Shown one piece after another: positions 1-12,613 of a stretch of DNA of 64,000 nt. The DNA comes from Rhododendron vialii (taxonomy: Eukaryota > Streptophyta > Magnoliopsida > Ericales > Ericaceae): contig NC_080559.1 of assembly GCF_030253575.1 (NCBI RefSeq), positions 31,460,501 to 31,524,500 on the forward strand, read 5' to 3'. Under the pieces are notes generated by a model that ran no database searches, was not told the DNA's origin, and worked only from the letters and a program-made list of their open reading frames with translations. Within the stretch, counting starts at the first letter, position 1; every line of letters starts with the position of its first letter. Position numbers and translations under genes: made by a program.

Positions 1-3000
1 AAAATAAAACAAAACAGCCTTGTAATATATACCTAATAAAATTCCAATATTGTCGCAAAATTAAATTTGTCCCTTCGTTGATTCATTTTCCTCTCAATAC
101 GCAGAAGCAGCCCAATATTTCATGAAGCCACGGACCGAAGAAAAAAACGATGAGCGGTTTTATTGTGTCACTAGACACTTGGAGCTTTTAGCAAGAAGAC
201 GATTTTTTAACAAAAAAATTTAGTCATAGTTGTAAGGCATTTTAGAATGATATAGTCATAGATCGATTGCCTTCCATTAATATGTAGATCGGGATTAATC
301 AACATGAATTCAGGCCAATTTAGCATGTCGACTCATCCAAGAATGTAACATGCATGCTCACTTGATCAAGCGTAAATTGGGGCGGCCCTACCTTTAGACG
401 AGACTTGAGAAGGTGCAGCCAAACACCCTAATGTATCAATAATTGGTACTAACTACTACGTTTCAGAAGTTACAAATCAACTGGTTGAGGTTGTATTACC
501 CACAGAATATTTCACTCCTCTCAACTAATTAATTAACCTTCACATGGAAGACCATAGATAATTAATTGTAAAGAGGTTAAATTCTTTGTTTGTGTTTTTT
601 TTTTTTTTGATTTGACACCTCCTCTTCTAGAACTCTTTTGATTTGATTACCAATAACGAAAAATTGAAGCAGTTTTGAATTGGGTAAATATGCTTGCAGT
701 GGAGTGGGTAAGAGAAAACGACAATTTCTACTTAATAGTCCAAGGTCTACGTACAAGGACGGCAAGTTTCACAAGGAAAGTATCTGAGAGTACTTGCCGA
801 ACGAATTCGAGGCCGGAAATTACCCGGAAGCTTTTGATAGTCCACCGTGCGTCGCTACCCGGTAATATTGTTCATTCCCTCTATAACTACATATTCATAT
901 GAGGTCCGTGTGTGATTTTTTCTTTGATGACCATTAAGGATGTCAGAACAGCTAACATGCACTTCGACTAGTCTTAATCTCCGTGGGATCAATTCTACTG
1001 TCCACTAGCGGGGGACCCAATAGAAACCCGGGACAAATTTTGGTATGGAATGGCCACGAATAGTTGATATAATGAACATGAATCTAAGAAAGAGTAAACT
1101 CTTAATAAATCTCTAAGCCTTGACAATCAAATCAATTTGTTTTGATTTAAATCAATGTAGGATAATGAGGTGCTCCAAAGACCACCGAATAATGAGAGAA
1201 ATTATCCAAACAAATCAAAAAGACATGAATAGAAGATTTTCATGAAGTGACTTGTAAATGTAGGACAATGAGGTAAGAGAGGGAGGGAGGGAGACCCCTG
1301 CAGACATGCATCCACTATTTCCTTAACCCCCACATTGACTAGTGAAGGAATGATGTCATTCAAGCTCTACCCTGGTAGGATATTTAAACAAATGGAGACT
1401 TTTTTTTTTGTTTGCTTGCTTGTTTGTGAAAGGAAATGCACAAATAAATTAATGAAGAGTAGTAGGATTAATACTAGTATTTGTTTTGGGGTCCACTTAT
1501 TTGTGGTACAAATATCCACTTATACAACTTTAGAACACCACTATAGAACACAATCGTGTTCGGATCCTTTGGATGTACTTGATCCATATGCATCGAACGA
1601 CTTGCATTTGAAATAATGTTTCCTAGCATTCCCCTTCGGCATATTACTTCCGGATGTTTTGGTCGCATTTTCTATCTTCCAATCGGATCGATTGTTGATT
1701 AAAATTCGTTAATTGGCTGCATGTGACAAGTTCTGATATAAATGGATATGACGGTGTCTATTGAACTGGCGTGGTTTCACTTTCTTCCGATTAAGAGTGT
1801 TTGCTTGATCTGTGGCCAACATTTGACACGAGAATCTTCACGACAAGGATTCTTCCGGCGGGCAACATGTTTTTTTGGACTCTGATGTTTGATTTGATCA
1901 TGTCCTTACAAAATGAGAAAGAACTAGTGAGAGATAGAGAATGCAGAATAGCCGATGAGGAATATCGGGATAGATAGCTAGCTAGCTGTGTGGTGTAAAG
2001 GAAGAGAGGTAAGGTGAGAAGGACACACAGATAAACGTGATTTGCTTTCTCCGTCCTAATTTATTTGTCGGTTTTCCGAATTTCGGATTATTGGAATCTT
2101 TTTTGCATGTAAAGGGCATTTTAAGACGAGGTGGCATGGAGAATGGACAAGTAAGAGCCAAGAAAAAGGCAACGACCTTTTAACAGATTGTTGTTGACGT
2201 CGTCCACGCAACAACTTGAGTGTAATTAAATTGATCTTCCGGGGGGGCCCATTGACTGTCAATTTCAAAGCTTCATTGAAAATTGTTTTCTATTAGTATT
2301 TGGCTGCTTACCCATAATTTTGCTTTCACTCCATTTGGTCCCATTTGAATATACGTGTGTTACGCAAGCACCCCCCCTAATTACAATTTGATTAATATTT
2401 ATTCCAATCTTGCATGGGTATGCCAAAGTTTAGACCATTAATATATATATACATTGACCTATATCGTTGGTGGAATCTTTTATTTTTAAATGCAAATTTT
2501 TGTTTCGGGTTCCCGCGGACAATGAATTGATTTGTTCTTGAAGGTCGAGGACTTCAATGTTCAAACTCATGTGTTTGCTAAAGGAAAAACACTCTTCAAA
2601 GTTAATTTCGAATAACCATAAAAATTGGCGATCTAGTTTATAATCCCGTTTCGTAATTATTTTTACTCAAAAAATATAAAGAAGAGCCATTAATACTAAT
2701 TTCAATGGTATCTAAAAGTGGGAGCTGTGTTCAAAAACTACTACAAACGCCTATTAATCACTGGTTTGGACTAAATCATTCTTTTGGGGGTAAAAATTCT
2801 AATAAAAAAGCTAAAAAGTTCGAAAAAAGAAAAAACCATTTTGTTGGGATTTTTGAAATTTGACCTATATTTTTTATTTTTATTTTGGAGATGAATACAA
2901 AAGGTTTAATATTTTGATCAAAACTAAACAAATTCATTAACAACAAAATACGTTAATTTAGTCCAAACTTTATGTTGTTTTCCTATTATTTTTTGCTACG

Positions 3001-4769
3001 TGCAACCTATCCTCAAACAACGAACGACAACGGTCACCCCATTACAGAAATACAGGATTCTGTTGTAGGAAGTGACAAAAGCAGTGATGTTATATACCTC
3101 GGACAATTCATATCTCTTTCTCTATTTTGTGTGTGCGTGTATCGATCCGTGTGTTTTCATGAGATTATATATTTATCACAGCTGACAATATCAAAGCCTT
3201 GATTAATATGATTAAATAAGAGAGAAACTTTCTTCCTTCTTGATTTGGGGGTTGAAGTTAAAGATTGGTGGGTGTGCTTTGCATAGTTAATTGTGCTAAT
3301 AAAGTAAGACAAGAAATTAAAAAAATTGGACAAAAGGGATTAGTAGGGGTGTTTGGTACGAGGGAGATGAACTGTGCAATGTTGACACTTGGAGAGCAGT
3401 TGGGGATGGACAGCTCTCTCTCCATAATTTTTAGAATTTCAATTTTCATATCACATAAAAAGAAAAATTAATCAAAAAGAGTCCAAATCTAATGAAATCT
3501 GGATTACCTTACCCATCTTGGATATTTAATTTTGCCGACAACGAGTTAAGACCACATTGATTAGGTTCATATTCAATAAATGCGCTTCGAGCATTAATGC
3601 CGAGTGGTGCTCCGAGCGTATTGTAATATTCGATAAATATCTCTGAACTTGTGATTTTTGTGATGTTAATAGTAGACAAAATTATATTTAAGTACATTGT
3701 AATGGTGCGCAATTCTGACCACTTCACATATTAGTTTAAGCCTTTAGACCCGATAGTGTAATAGACCAAAACTGTAAAAAAAATAAAAAAACATTTAGTT
3801 ATGCTCTTATTTTAATTATCTAGGTATAATTCTAGGTATACCATCTAATTATTTGTGATCAGTGAATTAGTGAAACGGACCCACCTGTTGGATCAGGTGC
3901 CAACCAACTCATCTAAAAGCAATTGCTGTTAGGGGAAGACGCAACTTAATCTTTAAAGGGCAGCGTAAAACCCTACACTTTGCGGTAGGCAGACATGAAG
4001 GGCTTCGCAATGCTGCCCATACAACAACGACGAGTGAAGGCGGTTAGTCCTCCCAATGCGCTTGCCCCGGACTAGCACGGAGCGTCTCGAGTACTGGCTG
4101 GATGCTGGCTCCATAAAGCCAACTCCACCTATATCAAGTATCTTAATGCTTTGATCACAAAATCATACTACATTTCTAGTTGTTATTAACGTTGTGCTTT
4201 TTTATGCACTTTTTGCACCAATTTCTATATATACAAGCGAAGTTGTTTGTTTCCTTTTCCTTCGAGACTCAGGTTAGACTGGCAAAGGATAATTAAATGC
4301 AAGTTGAAGAGTATAACAGAGCTAGCGATGCAAACAGCTAGCATATTGCAGCGGCGGACAGAGAATTTGTATTTAACGGGAGTCTGAATCACATATTTTT
4401 CTTAGTCGATAATAAAAAGTATAATATCCAAGTGCATTTTGCAACCTGTTAATCCTACGAAGATATAGACAAAATCGTGTGTATACATAGCCACCCATTA
4501 GTTTTATACGTGTGACCAAAAAATGGTTGATAACTTGAAATTATAAGAGATTTTTTCCACACTTACATAGAACAATAATACTACATACACAATATTTTAC
4601 CACAACCAGCCACAACTGCTGACTAGGGAATAAGGAAAACAATAACGCCAACATTTTTTTTTTTTCCACACTTAGCATTGTTTAATTTGTTTTGGCAACA
4701 TACACGAAAAGTGCGCTTGTGTTACTAATAATACTATTATCACACAGACGATTATGTTACCTAATATTA

Positions 4770-5041
4770 TAACCAAAAAACAAAAAACAAAAAAATCAAT
4801 ACTACTAAAGTAATCACATTTGTGTACTGTTCGTTTTGTTTTTAGAGTTCCAACTTAAAATTAATTGCGAATAGGTGGAGCTAGTAATCATCTAGATTAT
4901 ATTAACTGTATAACCAAAAAAAAAAAAAAAATCAATACTACTAAAGTAATCACATTTGTGTACTGTTAGTTTTGTTTTTAGAGTTCCAACTTAAAATTAA
5001 TTACGAATAGGTGGAGCTAGTAATCATCTAGATTATATTAA
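4770..5041. repeat. Tandem duplication, two units of about 130-140 bp
   Basis: The units 4770-4909 and 4910-5041 are nearly identical. Each runs from TATAACC and an A-rich run, through ATCAATACTACTAAAG, to TCTAGATTATATTAAC. They differ by a few substitutions and by the length of the A-run. A third, much more diverged copy of the second half lies at about 5185-5245. The near identity suggests a recent duplication. Confidence 0.85.
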
Positions 5042-5333
5042 CCAAGTTTGGGTGGTTTAAGTAAGCGATGTGGGATGAAATCTAGCTTGCCCTTTGACGT
5101 GCAACCCAGATGCACGTGGAGGTATGGATTGATAAGGTGAGGTCACCTAAAACTTAGCTTTGATACCATGTTAAAATTTTTGAAGGATTCCAACCTAAAA
5201 TCAATTGACAATTTGTAGAAAGTAACCCCTAGATCATATTAACAATGCAAGCTTGGGCGGATCACAAGGTGCGATCAGGGGTGGACCCAAGTTTTGAATG
5301 GAAGTGCCAGCGAGCGGACTAGGTGCATGCGAT

Positions 5334-6055
5334 CAGGGGCGGACCCAAGTTGTGAAGTGGAAGTGCCAGGGCACCCCTTGTTTGGCTAATAACACAACAT
5401 ATATGGTAAGTATATATATGCATTCTATGCAACATGTTTTCAAATGCAAAACTAAACCAATAAGTTGGGTTTATACACTTGTAGACAAAAATAAATAAAT
5501 TCTCATCAAATGTCTTATAAGGCTCCAAGACAATATTGGGGGAAATTGGGGGTTGATTCCTTTGGGGAAGCTTGATATATATTCTCAATTCGAACTTTAT
5601 TAGGAAATTTCATCTTTCGTGATCAACAGGGGTACGGTCCAATTATAAGTGTTAGTAACTTTTATTCCTTTCTTCTAAATCATAATCAAGTACTGATTAG
5701 GGTTTCTATTTATTTAGAGCTCATGGATAAGGATTTGCATTAATTTTTTCCTGGTCGTTTTTTTATGTGCTGATTGGCGAAACTCTTTCTGTTAATTAAA
5801 GTAAAATTTATGCCGTCTTCTTTTTATTAATTTTGACTTTCCTTGTTTAGTCTTTTCACCGCAATACTAATTTTTTCCCCAAATATTAATTAAAAAAATT
5901 TAGTAAAAAAAATAATGATTTTATTTTATTTTAAAAAACAATTCAAGAGATCATGAACCGATCGGGACCTTAGTAACTCTTTAAAACTTATATTTCTTCC
6001 ACCTGAATTTTTATATTTCAGCACCCCTTACGAAAGAATCCTAATTCCGCTACTG
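5334..6055. mobile_element. hAT-like non-autonomous element
   Basis: The left end reads CAGGGGCGGACCC. The right end read in reverse is CAGTAGCGGAATT, giving short imperfect terminal inverted repeats of the CAGxGGCGGA class common in plant hAT MITEs. There is no coding capacity. A 60-bp direct duplication of the left end lies just outside, at 5274-5310. The 8-bp target duplication is not clear, probably because the flanks are repetitive. Confidence 0.55.
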
Positions 6056-6908
6056 TACAAGCGATGTGACGTAAAATCTATCAGCTACTAAATATTAATA
6101 CGTGAGATAGATGTAAGATAGATATGATGAATAATTTGGATTGGAAGAGCTATTAATTACGCAGGGGGGAAGAGGACACATTTAGCAACGAAGGTGAACC
6201 AAATATGCTGGGTTAGGTTCTACACTTGGCAGGCATCTCTATCTATAGATCATCAAAAATAGCTAAAATTTCTTAGCTAGGACCACACTAATTATAGAAG
6301 AGACGAGAAAGAGAAGAAATTATTACTCCAGTACTAAGAAGAAAGAAACACATTTGCCTGCCTGCCTTTCTCTTTATTCTTCTGTGGATCGATATCTCTT
6401 AATTGAAAATTGACCAAAGTACAAAGCGTCTCGACGCACGCAAAAGAAACTACTCAGTCATTTCGTGAGGGACCAACCCGGAATCGATCGAAAACTACTC
6501 CTTCCCAGTTCTAACGACTGATCGGTTAAATCCGTTTAATAGTGCCAATCCGGGGTGAGTCACTTTGATGCTTCTACAGGCAGAAGCGGACACAGAGGGG
6601 TGCCGGGATTGCGTGATAGATTCTAACGATTTATCCACATTTTCGTAGTGCTCATTACTTAGTGTGTATGTGGACCGTGCATGGACGTGGACAAGAATTT
6701 TGGGGCACCATGTGCATGGCAGTGCGTGCCCCAAGACCACTGAATAATCACTTGTGCCGGTGGGTGCCCGGGTTCCTGTAGAATCTCAAATATTTGCACT
6801 AATTCTAATAAATTTTCAGGTTAATTTGAAAAAAATTCTATGCAATTAGCCCTGCAAATCGCTTGGGTTAAATAAAAAAAATTCTTATATAATGGACAAC
6901 TCTATGTA

Positions 6909-7041
6909 CAATAATGCTACATACACAACTTTTTATCACAACTGCTAACTCAGGAAATGCCAACTTGTTTTAAGGTGTGTTGAGTTAGCAGTTATGACGG
7001 GTTGTAGTAAAAAGCTGTGTATATATGTAGGCATTATTGTT
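6909..7041. mobile_element. Small foldback MITE
   Basis: Two arms of about 45 bp pair with few mismatches. The left arm starts CAATAATGCTACATACACAA and the right arm ends GTAGGCATTATTG. The centre includes CAACTGCTAACTCA opposite TGAGTTAGCAGTTATG. A related half copy lies near 4572. No transposase is present and the superfamily is unassigned. Confidence 0.6.
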
Positions 7042-7160
7042 AGCAAAATGATACCCAAAATACAGTTTTATCTCTTGTTCACACAAACTTTGGGTACTAC
7101 TTTTTATGCCATATGTTCATGTGTATTTAAATTTTCTTAATTTTAAATTCGTTGGGGTGG

Positions 7161-7533
7161 TCTAACTTAGTTAACCATACATGCATAAGGTTAATCAAGC
7201 ATCCATAATGACTCAAAAATGAACATTATAAAATTGATCAGTCAATTAAGTGGGAATGACAAAAGCAATAAGTACTCGTCCTCAATGAGTTCTTCGCATT
7301 CTCGAATTAATCTCACAAAACACTCTAAATCTTGGGCCTACTGGAGAATTTGCCAAGTCGTTAACGTCAAAGTCTCGGAGTTAGCCGAGGTGCGTACAAA
7401 CTGACCCGAACATCAGTTATCAAATACTACTACTAATAAAAGAGTTAGCTAGGGGTATAACGTAGTTAACAATACATGCACAAGGGCTAACTAATAATGA
7501 CTCAAAAATCAAACATTATAAAAATTGATGAGT
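7161..7533. repeat. Dispersed direct duplication of about 85 bp
   Basis: Segments 7161-7244 and 7450-7533 share the order AGTTAAC, ATACATGCA, AATGACTCAAAAAT, CATTATAAAA and TTGATNAGTC with small differences. The 205 bp between them include a SINE-like 3' tail at about 7360-7430, resembling the tail of the SINE at 8295-8495. Confidence 0.6.
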
Positions 7534-7770
7534 CGTTAGAAGCTTGGAAGGAGTTTTGGATTTTCGGTTGGGTCCCACAAGTGACGCAAGAGTTTCTTTT
7601 GCGTGTGTTGATCTGTTTTGTACCATAGTCAATCCTTATTAGATACCCAAAAGGAAGAAAGCCAAATGCTTCTTTCTTCTACTCACTTGTCAATAACAAT
7701 ATAGAAGTACTAAAATATTATACTTCATAATTTGTCTAATTTCGTATATCAATTTAAAAAACTCAATTAG

Positions 7771-7877
7771 GCCCCGTTCCGCTAATATTTTTATTTTTTA
7801 AATATTTGTTTTTTGCGTTACGAGACAGGTCATTCTCTTGTAATACATCACATTGGATTCAAAAAAATAAGTACTTA
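7771..7877. repeat. Interspersed repeat end, first copy
   Basis: The segment from GGCCCCGTTCCGCTAA through ACGAGACAGGTCATTCT to AAAAAATAAGTAC is repeated, about 80% alike, at 47187-47288. Both copies stop at the same A-rich sequence, so they look like the same end of one transposon family. The partner end is not visible near either copy. Confidence 0.5.
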
Positions 7878-7923
7878 TTTTAGTTAGGAAACTGATTTTT
7901 TTGCTCCACTTTTATAGACAAGC

Positions 7924-7967
7924 GCTCCACTTTGTACATGAAGTTATCCTCATGTACAAAGTGGAGC
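7924..7967. repeat. Perfect 18-bp inverted repeat followed by tandem half-sites
   Basis: GCTCCACTTTGTACATGA at 7924-7941 is matched by its exact reverse complement at 7950-7967 across an 8-bp loop. Two more copies of the ATGTACAAANTGGA half-site follow directly, at about 7977 and 7999, with 22-26 bp spacing. Confidence 0.8.
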
Positions 7968-8294
7968 AACTTTATGTACAAAGTGGAGTAACTTTATGTA
8001 CAAAATGGAACCCTTGTGTACAATAGTGAAGCGCCAAAATCAGCATCATTTTAGTTAGTTATATGTCTAAATTGGTGCGAGAAAATTTGTAAAGTTAGTT
8101 CATAATTACTTAATTTTTTAATCTAAAAATACCAAATTCCAAAAAAAAAAGAGACATAAAAAATTAAATATAGGACAAGGAATAGAATATTGTACACCAC
8201 TTAAACTTGTACTCCATTGCTAACTGCTCTCTCCTATACTAAACTAGACATTTGAAGACACGAAAAACAAAAAAAAATGAAGCCAAAGGAATTC

Positions 8295-8495
8295 GCCTGC
8301 AGGTTAAGGTCTGAGATTTAGAGACGTGCTCTTTCAGAGATCTTATATACGTTCGAAACCCCTTAGGTTCTACCAATTTTTTTGAGGCCAGTCCGTGACC
8401 CCCACAAGCAGACAACGGGATAAATTCCCGGGATTAATTAAGGTGCACGCGTAAGCTGATCCAGATACCCGACCCTCGGTTATAAAATAAAAAAA
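8295..8495 (+). mobile_element. tRNA-derived SINE
   Basis: A box-A-like stretch (GTTAAGGTCTGAG) is followed by a good box B (GTTCGAAACCCC, about 8351-8362), the RNA polymerase III promoter layout of tRNA-derived SINEs. The 3' part carries the tail AAGGTGCACGCGTAAGCTGA and ends in ATAAAATAAAAAAATAAAAA. It resembles Au-type plant SINEs as I remember them. Related tail fragments occur near 7380, 13430 (reverse), 13710 and 60410. Confidence 0.55.
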
Positions 8496-8702
8496 TAAAA
8501 ATCTGCAAAGGACTTTGAAGTTCTCTTTTCTTGATGTAGCTTGACCCAAAAACACACGAAACATAAAGGACAACAGGGCTCGGGATCTCCGACACTAATA
8601 GCAATATACACAAGTAAAATAAGCTCCATTAAAAACGGCCCTCTCCTTTGGGAAATGCTTCCATCTCACACTTCACCCTTTGTTTATTCCAATCACCCTC
8701 AC

Positions 8703-8709
8703 TATAAAA
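8703..8709 (+). promoter_or_regulatory. Probable TATA box of the MYB gene
   Basis: TATAAAA lies in a CT-rich stretch about 190 bp before the MYB start codon. That would place the transcription start near 8735 and give a leader of roughly 160 nt. Confidence 0.6.
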
Positions 8710-8895
8710 CCACCATTGTTCCTCTGGTAGATACCCAACCTTTTCTCCCTCACCATCCCCCCACCACCAGACACGCAGGTTTGAAATCTCTTCTGCTTTG
8801 CAAAACTGAGAAACCTTTTTTTTTTTAATTTTTTCATGAAGAGTACTAGATCTTTTTTAACCAATTATATCTGGGTACGTGCAGGAGTGCCGGAG

Positions 8896-10848
8896 ATGGG
8901 GAGATCGCCGTGCTGCGACGAGACCGGGCTGAAGAAGGGGCCGTGGACTCCAGAAGAGGACCAGAAGCTCACTGATTACATACACAGGAACGGGCATGGG
9001 AGCTGGAGAGCGCTTCCGAAGCTCGCCGGGCTGAACAGGTGCGGGAAGAGTTGCAGGCTGAGGTGGACGAACTATCTGAGGCCGGATATCAAGAGAGGAA
9101 AGTTCACTGAAGAAGAAGAGCAAATCATCATCAACCTCCACCAAGTCCTTGGAAACAAGTAAACATTTTTTTTTTCCCCTCTTTCTTCTGCTTTCATGGC
9201 ATCTAGAAAAATTTGCAAGCGCGTATCAGCTAATTCCCGATATGTATCATTTTGTATTTGATTTTTCTCCGCTTCACGACTGCTACGGCTGATACTTGAC
9301 CGCTATTTTTTTTTTTTATCAGCAAAATGATAATTTTATTGCCATGAATGATAAAAGCAGGAAATTAGAATCCATAAGAAAAGAAATGCATAGAGCTTCG
9401 AAAAATAAACATCGACTCTTCTAGTGTTCCCACGTGCAAAATCTCAACCTACTCCCGCTTCTCAAATTTTTCATATAACAAAAGTCACAAAACAAAGGAG
9501 AAAAACACACGAATAAAATTATTGACAAGATGACATCTGAACACCTAATGATTGAACCCCGAGAAGGAAATCGATCCGCGCATGCTCTTTAATTTCCACG
9601 CACCTAGCTACCATAGCCAATTTAATTTCGATACTTTGACCACTATAGTTGCTTCAAGTGCTTCGGACCCGAAATTAATTTGAAAAACTTAACGTCTGCC
9701 ACATTCGATTCCCGTTACTTTTCTATCGATACTATTGATCGATTTTGTTACAGTTATGATGCCCGCTATCGCAATTTAAACTCTTGATTGGTCCTCATGA
9801 TTCAGCAAAAGAACTGCAATTTTGTCACAGCACTGCATTGTAGATACTTTTTTATGGAAAATGTTTCCAGGTCCTGCTCAATTTTCGACACAAAGATGCA
9901 ATTAAACTACGTACGTAGTTAATGTAATTATTTTTTCCGGCAGGTGGTCGGCGATCGCGACACATCTTCCGGGCCGGACGGATAACGAAATCAAGAACTT
10001 CTGGAACACCCATCTGAGGAAGAAGCTTCTTCAAATGGGTATCGATCCGGTCACTCACCGACCGAGAACTGACCACCTCAATCTCCTGGCAAATCTACCT
10101 CAATTGCTTGCAGCCACCAACTTCATGAGCAATCCCATGAACAGTACTCCCTGGGATAATAATCCCCTGAGCTTACAAACAGATGCTGCGCAACTAGCCA
10201 AATTCCAACTGCTGAACAACATACTCCAAGTCCTAAGCACCAGTCCTAGTCCACCTCCAGTACCCATGGAAGCTCTCAACCTCATGGGATCCCAGCCTCT
10301 TCCCAGTAACCAACAGCTCTATGAATATCTCAGGGGGGTCAATCCTGTCAACTTGTCCCAGAATATCCCATCCACCTTTCCAAACCTAGATTTCCATCAA
10401 CCTAATATTGATCATCACATTGTTCGACCCGATATCGTCGGGAACTCCAAGGCGGCTTTCGACAATGTCGATAACAACAACGGGAATTTTAACCAGTTGA
10501 GTGCTTTCCAAACGGAGAATAATTCACTTCCTGCATTGGTTTCAGACTTGCCTGAGTTTTCAACTGTCAAGAAAATGGAAAACAAGTACAACCAGAACAA
10601 TATTGATATGTCCAACCCTTCATCCACTTCTACCACCTTTGAAGCTTGGGGAGACCTCATGGATGATGAAGCAGTTGGCGACTCCTATAATTGGAGAGAT
10701 ATTATAGAGTGAGTAATATTTCTACTACAAAGTTTTTTTTTTCCCCTTTTCTCCTTCTATTTTTTTTAATTTCCTTCTCATTTTTAATGTATTTTTTGGT
10801 TTTTTTTTTTGCAGCCAAGCAACTTCTCCCTCATGGCCGATCTCGTGA
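8896..10848 (+). CDS. MYB9/MYB107-like: R2R3-MYB transcription factor, MYB9/MYB107 type
   Basis: Exons are 8896-9158, 9944-10708 and 10815-10848, giving 353 residues. If the last intron is retained, a stop at 10710-10712 gives 343 residues. The start MGRSPCC is the standard one for the family. An in-frame ATG at 8836 would add 20 unlikely residues. R2 (about 14-61) and R3 (about 67-112) carry the spaced tryptophans, with R3 starting at a hydrophobic residue as usual. After R3 come [13 protein letters not shown] and a [11 protein letters not shown] motif. The first intron typical of R2R3-MYB genes is absent; the second, after GNK, is present. The family acts in the nucleus; MYB9, MYB107 and MYB39 control suberin and seed-coat polyester genes. 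The clade call rests on these motifs and on synteny with TOZ and WEB. Confidence 0.9.
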
Positions 10849-10892
10849 TAGAAGGATCTTCCAGTTCATAAAGTGGGACGGATTTGTAGACA

Positions 10893-11062
10893 AATAAAAC
10901 TATGCATTAGTTGGGAGTTGATTTTGTAACAGATAGATTGATTTCAATTACTTTAATTTATACATGCATGCATATTTTCTCCTTCTTTTTTTTCCCCTTC
11001 TGTTTTATACTGATATCATTTGTATATCATATCAGCATTGTGCAAAATACACTGCAAATAAA
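10893..11062 (+). terminator. Candidate polyadenylation signals of the MYB gene
   Basis: AATAAA occurs at 10893-10898 and 11057-11062, downstream of both possible MYB stop codons, in T-rich DNA. The actual cleavage sites are not known. Confidence 0.5.
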
Positions 11063-11759
11063 ATGAAGAACTTTCCATTATATGGTTTTGTGTTATTCTG
11101 TTTTATGCAAATAAAATGAAGGATGCTTTTGTCCTTTTAGAAGTCAGATCAGGGCACTCTGCGATCCCCTGTCCGTTTAGACCATGCCACGGTCTTGGCA
11201 CGCTCACAACACACACATTCAACATTCTTTGACCGCAGAGCACGTTACGCACTTTTTGGAGCAAACATATTCAAAACCTAGTTAATTATTATAAAGTCCT
11301 CTTTAATTTGTTAGACAAGGTTACCTCTCTGATTATGTTGTCAACTTCTCATATTAATTAATTAAACTATAGGTTGTATTAGTGACAACTCCATTGAGTT
11401 CTCAATAAGACAAGAAGAATACAAAAAATATAATTTTCGATGTGCTTTGTACATTTTACAAGGCACTTTAACACATCAGAAATTGTGTTTTTTTCTCATT
11501 TTTTCTGCCTTACCGACATACCATCGGGCAGTTATTAGCATTTTTCTTAAACTATTTATTGGCCCATTTGTCTCCAATGATTGAACAGTGGAATCACACA
11601 TTTTTTATTATATAGTAAGCACCGAGAAATTACCCTCACCACTTTGACTTTAAATGGGAGACAAGAAAATGTCAAAGTTGCAAACATCTCTTGATGTGGA
11701 CAGTCACAAAACCAAGGACAAACAAACAAACAAATTAGTACAAAGCCCCCCTTAATGTG

Positions 11760-11982
11760 CAGAGCCGGCTCAAACTTATTTGGGGCCGGAAACGAACTTC
11801 TAATATTGGGCCATCTATATTTTCAAAAATTTATTTTAAAAGCTCAATAAACTAACAAAAATTTAACCTAAAAGTATACAATTGTAAGAGAGAAACGTTA
11901 CTACAGAATCCTTCAAATACTTATGGATAACTTATATCGAAGTGACTTTTGGTTCCTCCGCTTCCCCTCTGAGCCGGCCCTG
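11760..11982. mobile_element. hAT MITE (223 bp)
   Basis: The ends are CAGAGCCGGCTC and GAGCCGGCCCTG, inverted copies with one or two differences. The flanks are TTAATGTG (11752-11759) and GTAATGTG (11983-11990), a target duplication matching at 7 of 8 bases. This is the usual 8-bp size for hAT. There is no coding capacity. Confidence 0.8.
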
Positions 11983-12578
11983 GTAATGTGCTTGGGCCAA
12001 GAAACCTCACCAGGCACAGATTAAGATAATGAGAAAGTAAACTTTGAATAATGGTTTCTGATTAACTAATTGATGGTTATCTGCCCTATTTTAAAAAAGT
12101 CTAAGACTATGGTCATTTGTCACTCATTAGGTAAGACTATGTTTCTCTTTGACAGAGAACCCATTGCTGCATAAGCAAGCAATTAAAGATATTATTAGCC
12201 ATTAATTTTGCTAAGCTGCAGAGAAAAATTTGGGTATTACTTGTAGAGGAAATTTTCAGCTAGCTCCCTAGTTTTTAGGCCAGACGCATGCATGTTCTCG
12301 CGATCAAGGCTCGGTGAGAGTGACCTCGCATGCGATGCGTGTGATCCTCTCTGATAGGGGATGATCGATCCATGTCTTATGAATGGTTGACATGGCGGTG
12401 GAGATGAATTGGGGCTGGCGACGAGCCAACCGCCCTCTCAAAGAATAGATTGACTTATAGAGTACAATTACGTACAACTTACAAATTTCTTGTGTTTTAC
12501 GTGTCTGTGAGTTTTCAAATTGTTGCCTTAGCTTTTTTCTTATCCAATAATTATAGTTATTCGAGTTCTGTATATATC

Positions 12579-12580
<2 letters not shown>

Positions 12581-12613
<33 letters not shown>
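12581..12613. repeat. (CT)n microsatellite
   Basis: An uninterrupted run of about 16 CT dinucleotides in intergenic DNA. Confidence 0.95.

Larger units (their letters stand above)
1..8895. other. Intergenic region left of the MYB gene
   Basis: No coding region can be supported here. All open frames are short, lack recognisable domains and overlap repeats. The stretch is AT-rich and holds a near-identical tandem duplication (4770-5041), a hAT-like element (5334-6055), a small foldback MITE (6909-7041), a duplicated segment (7161-7244 and 7450-7533), an interspersed-repeat end (7771-7877), an inverted repeat (7924-7967) and a SINE (8295-8495). The last 200 bases contain the MYB core promoter and 5' leader. 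From 1 to about 4700 I see only low-complexity AT-rich DNA and no delimited element. Confidence 0.7.

Noticed and set aside
8836..8895. Upstream in-frame ATG of the MYB gene as the true start
   Set aside because: R2R3-MYB proteins of this type start at MGRSPCC; the extra 20 residues are not family-like.
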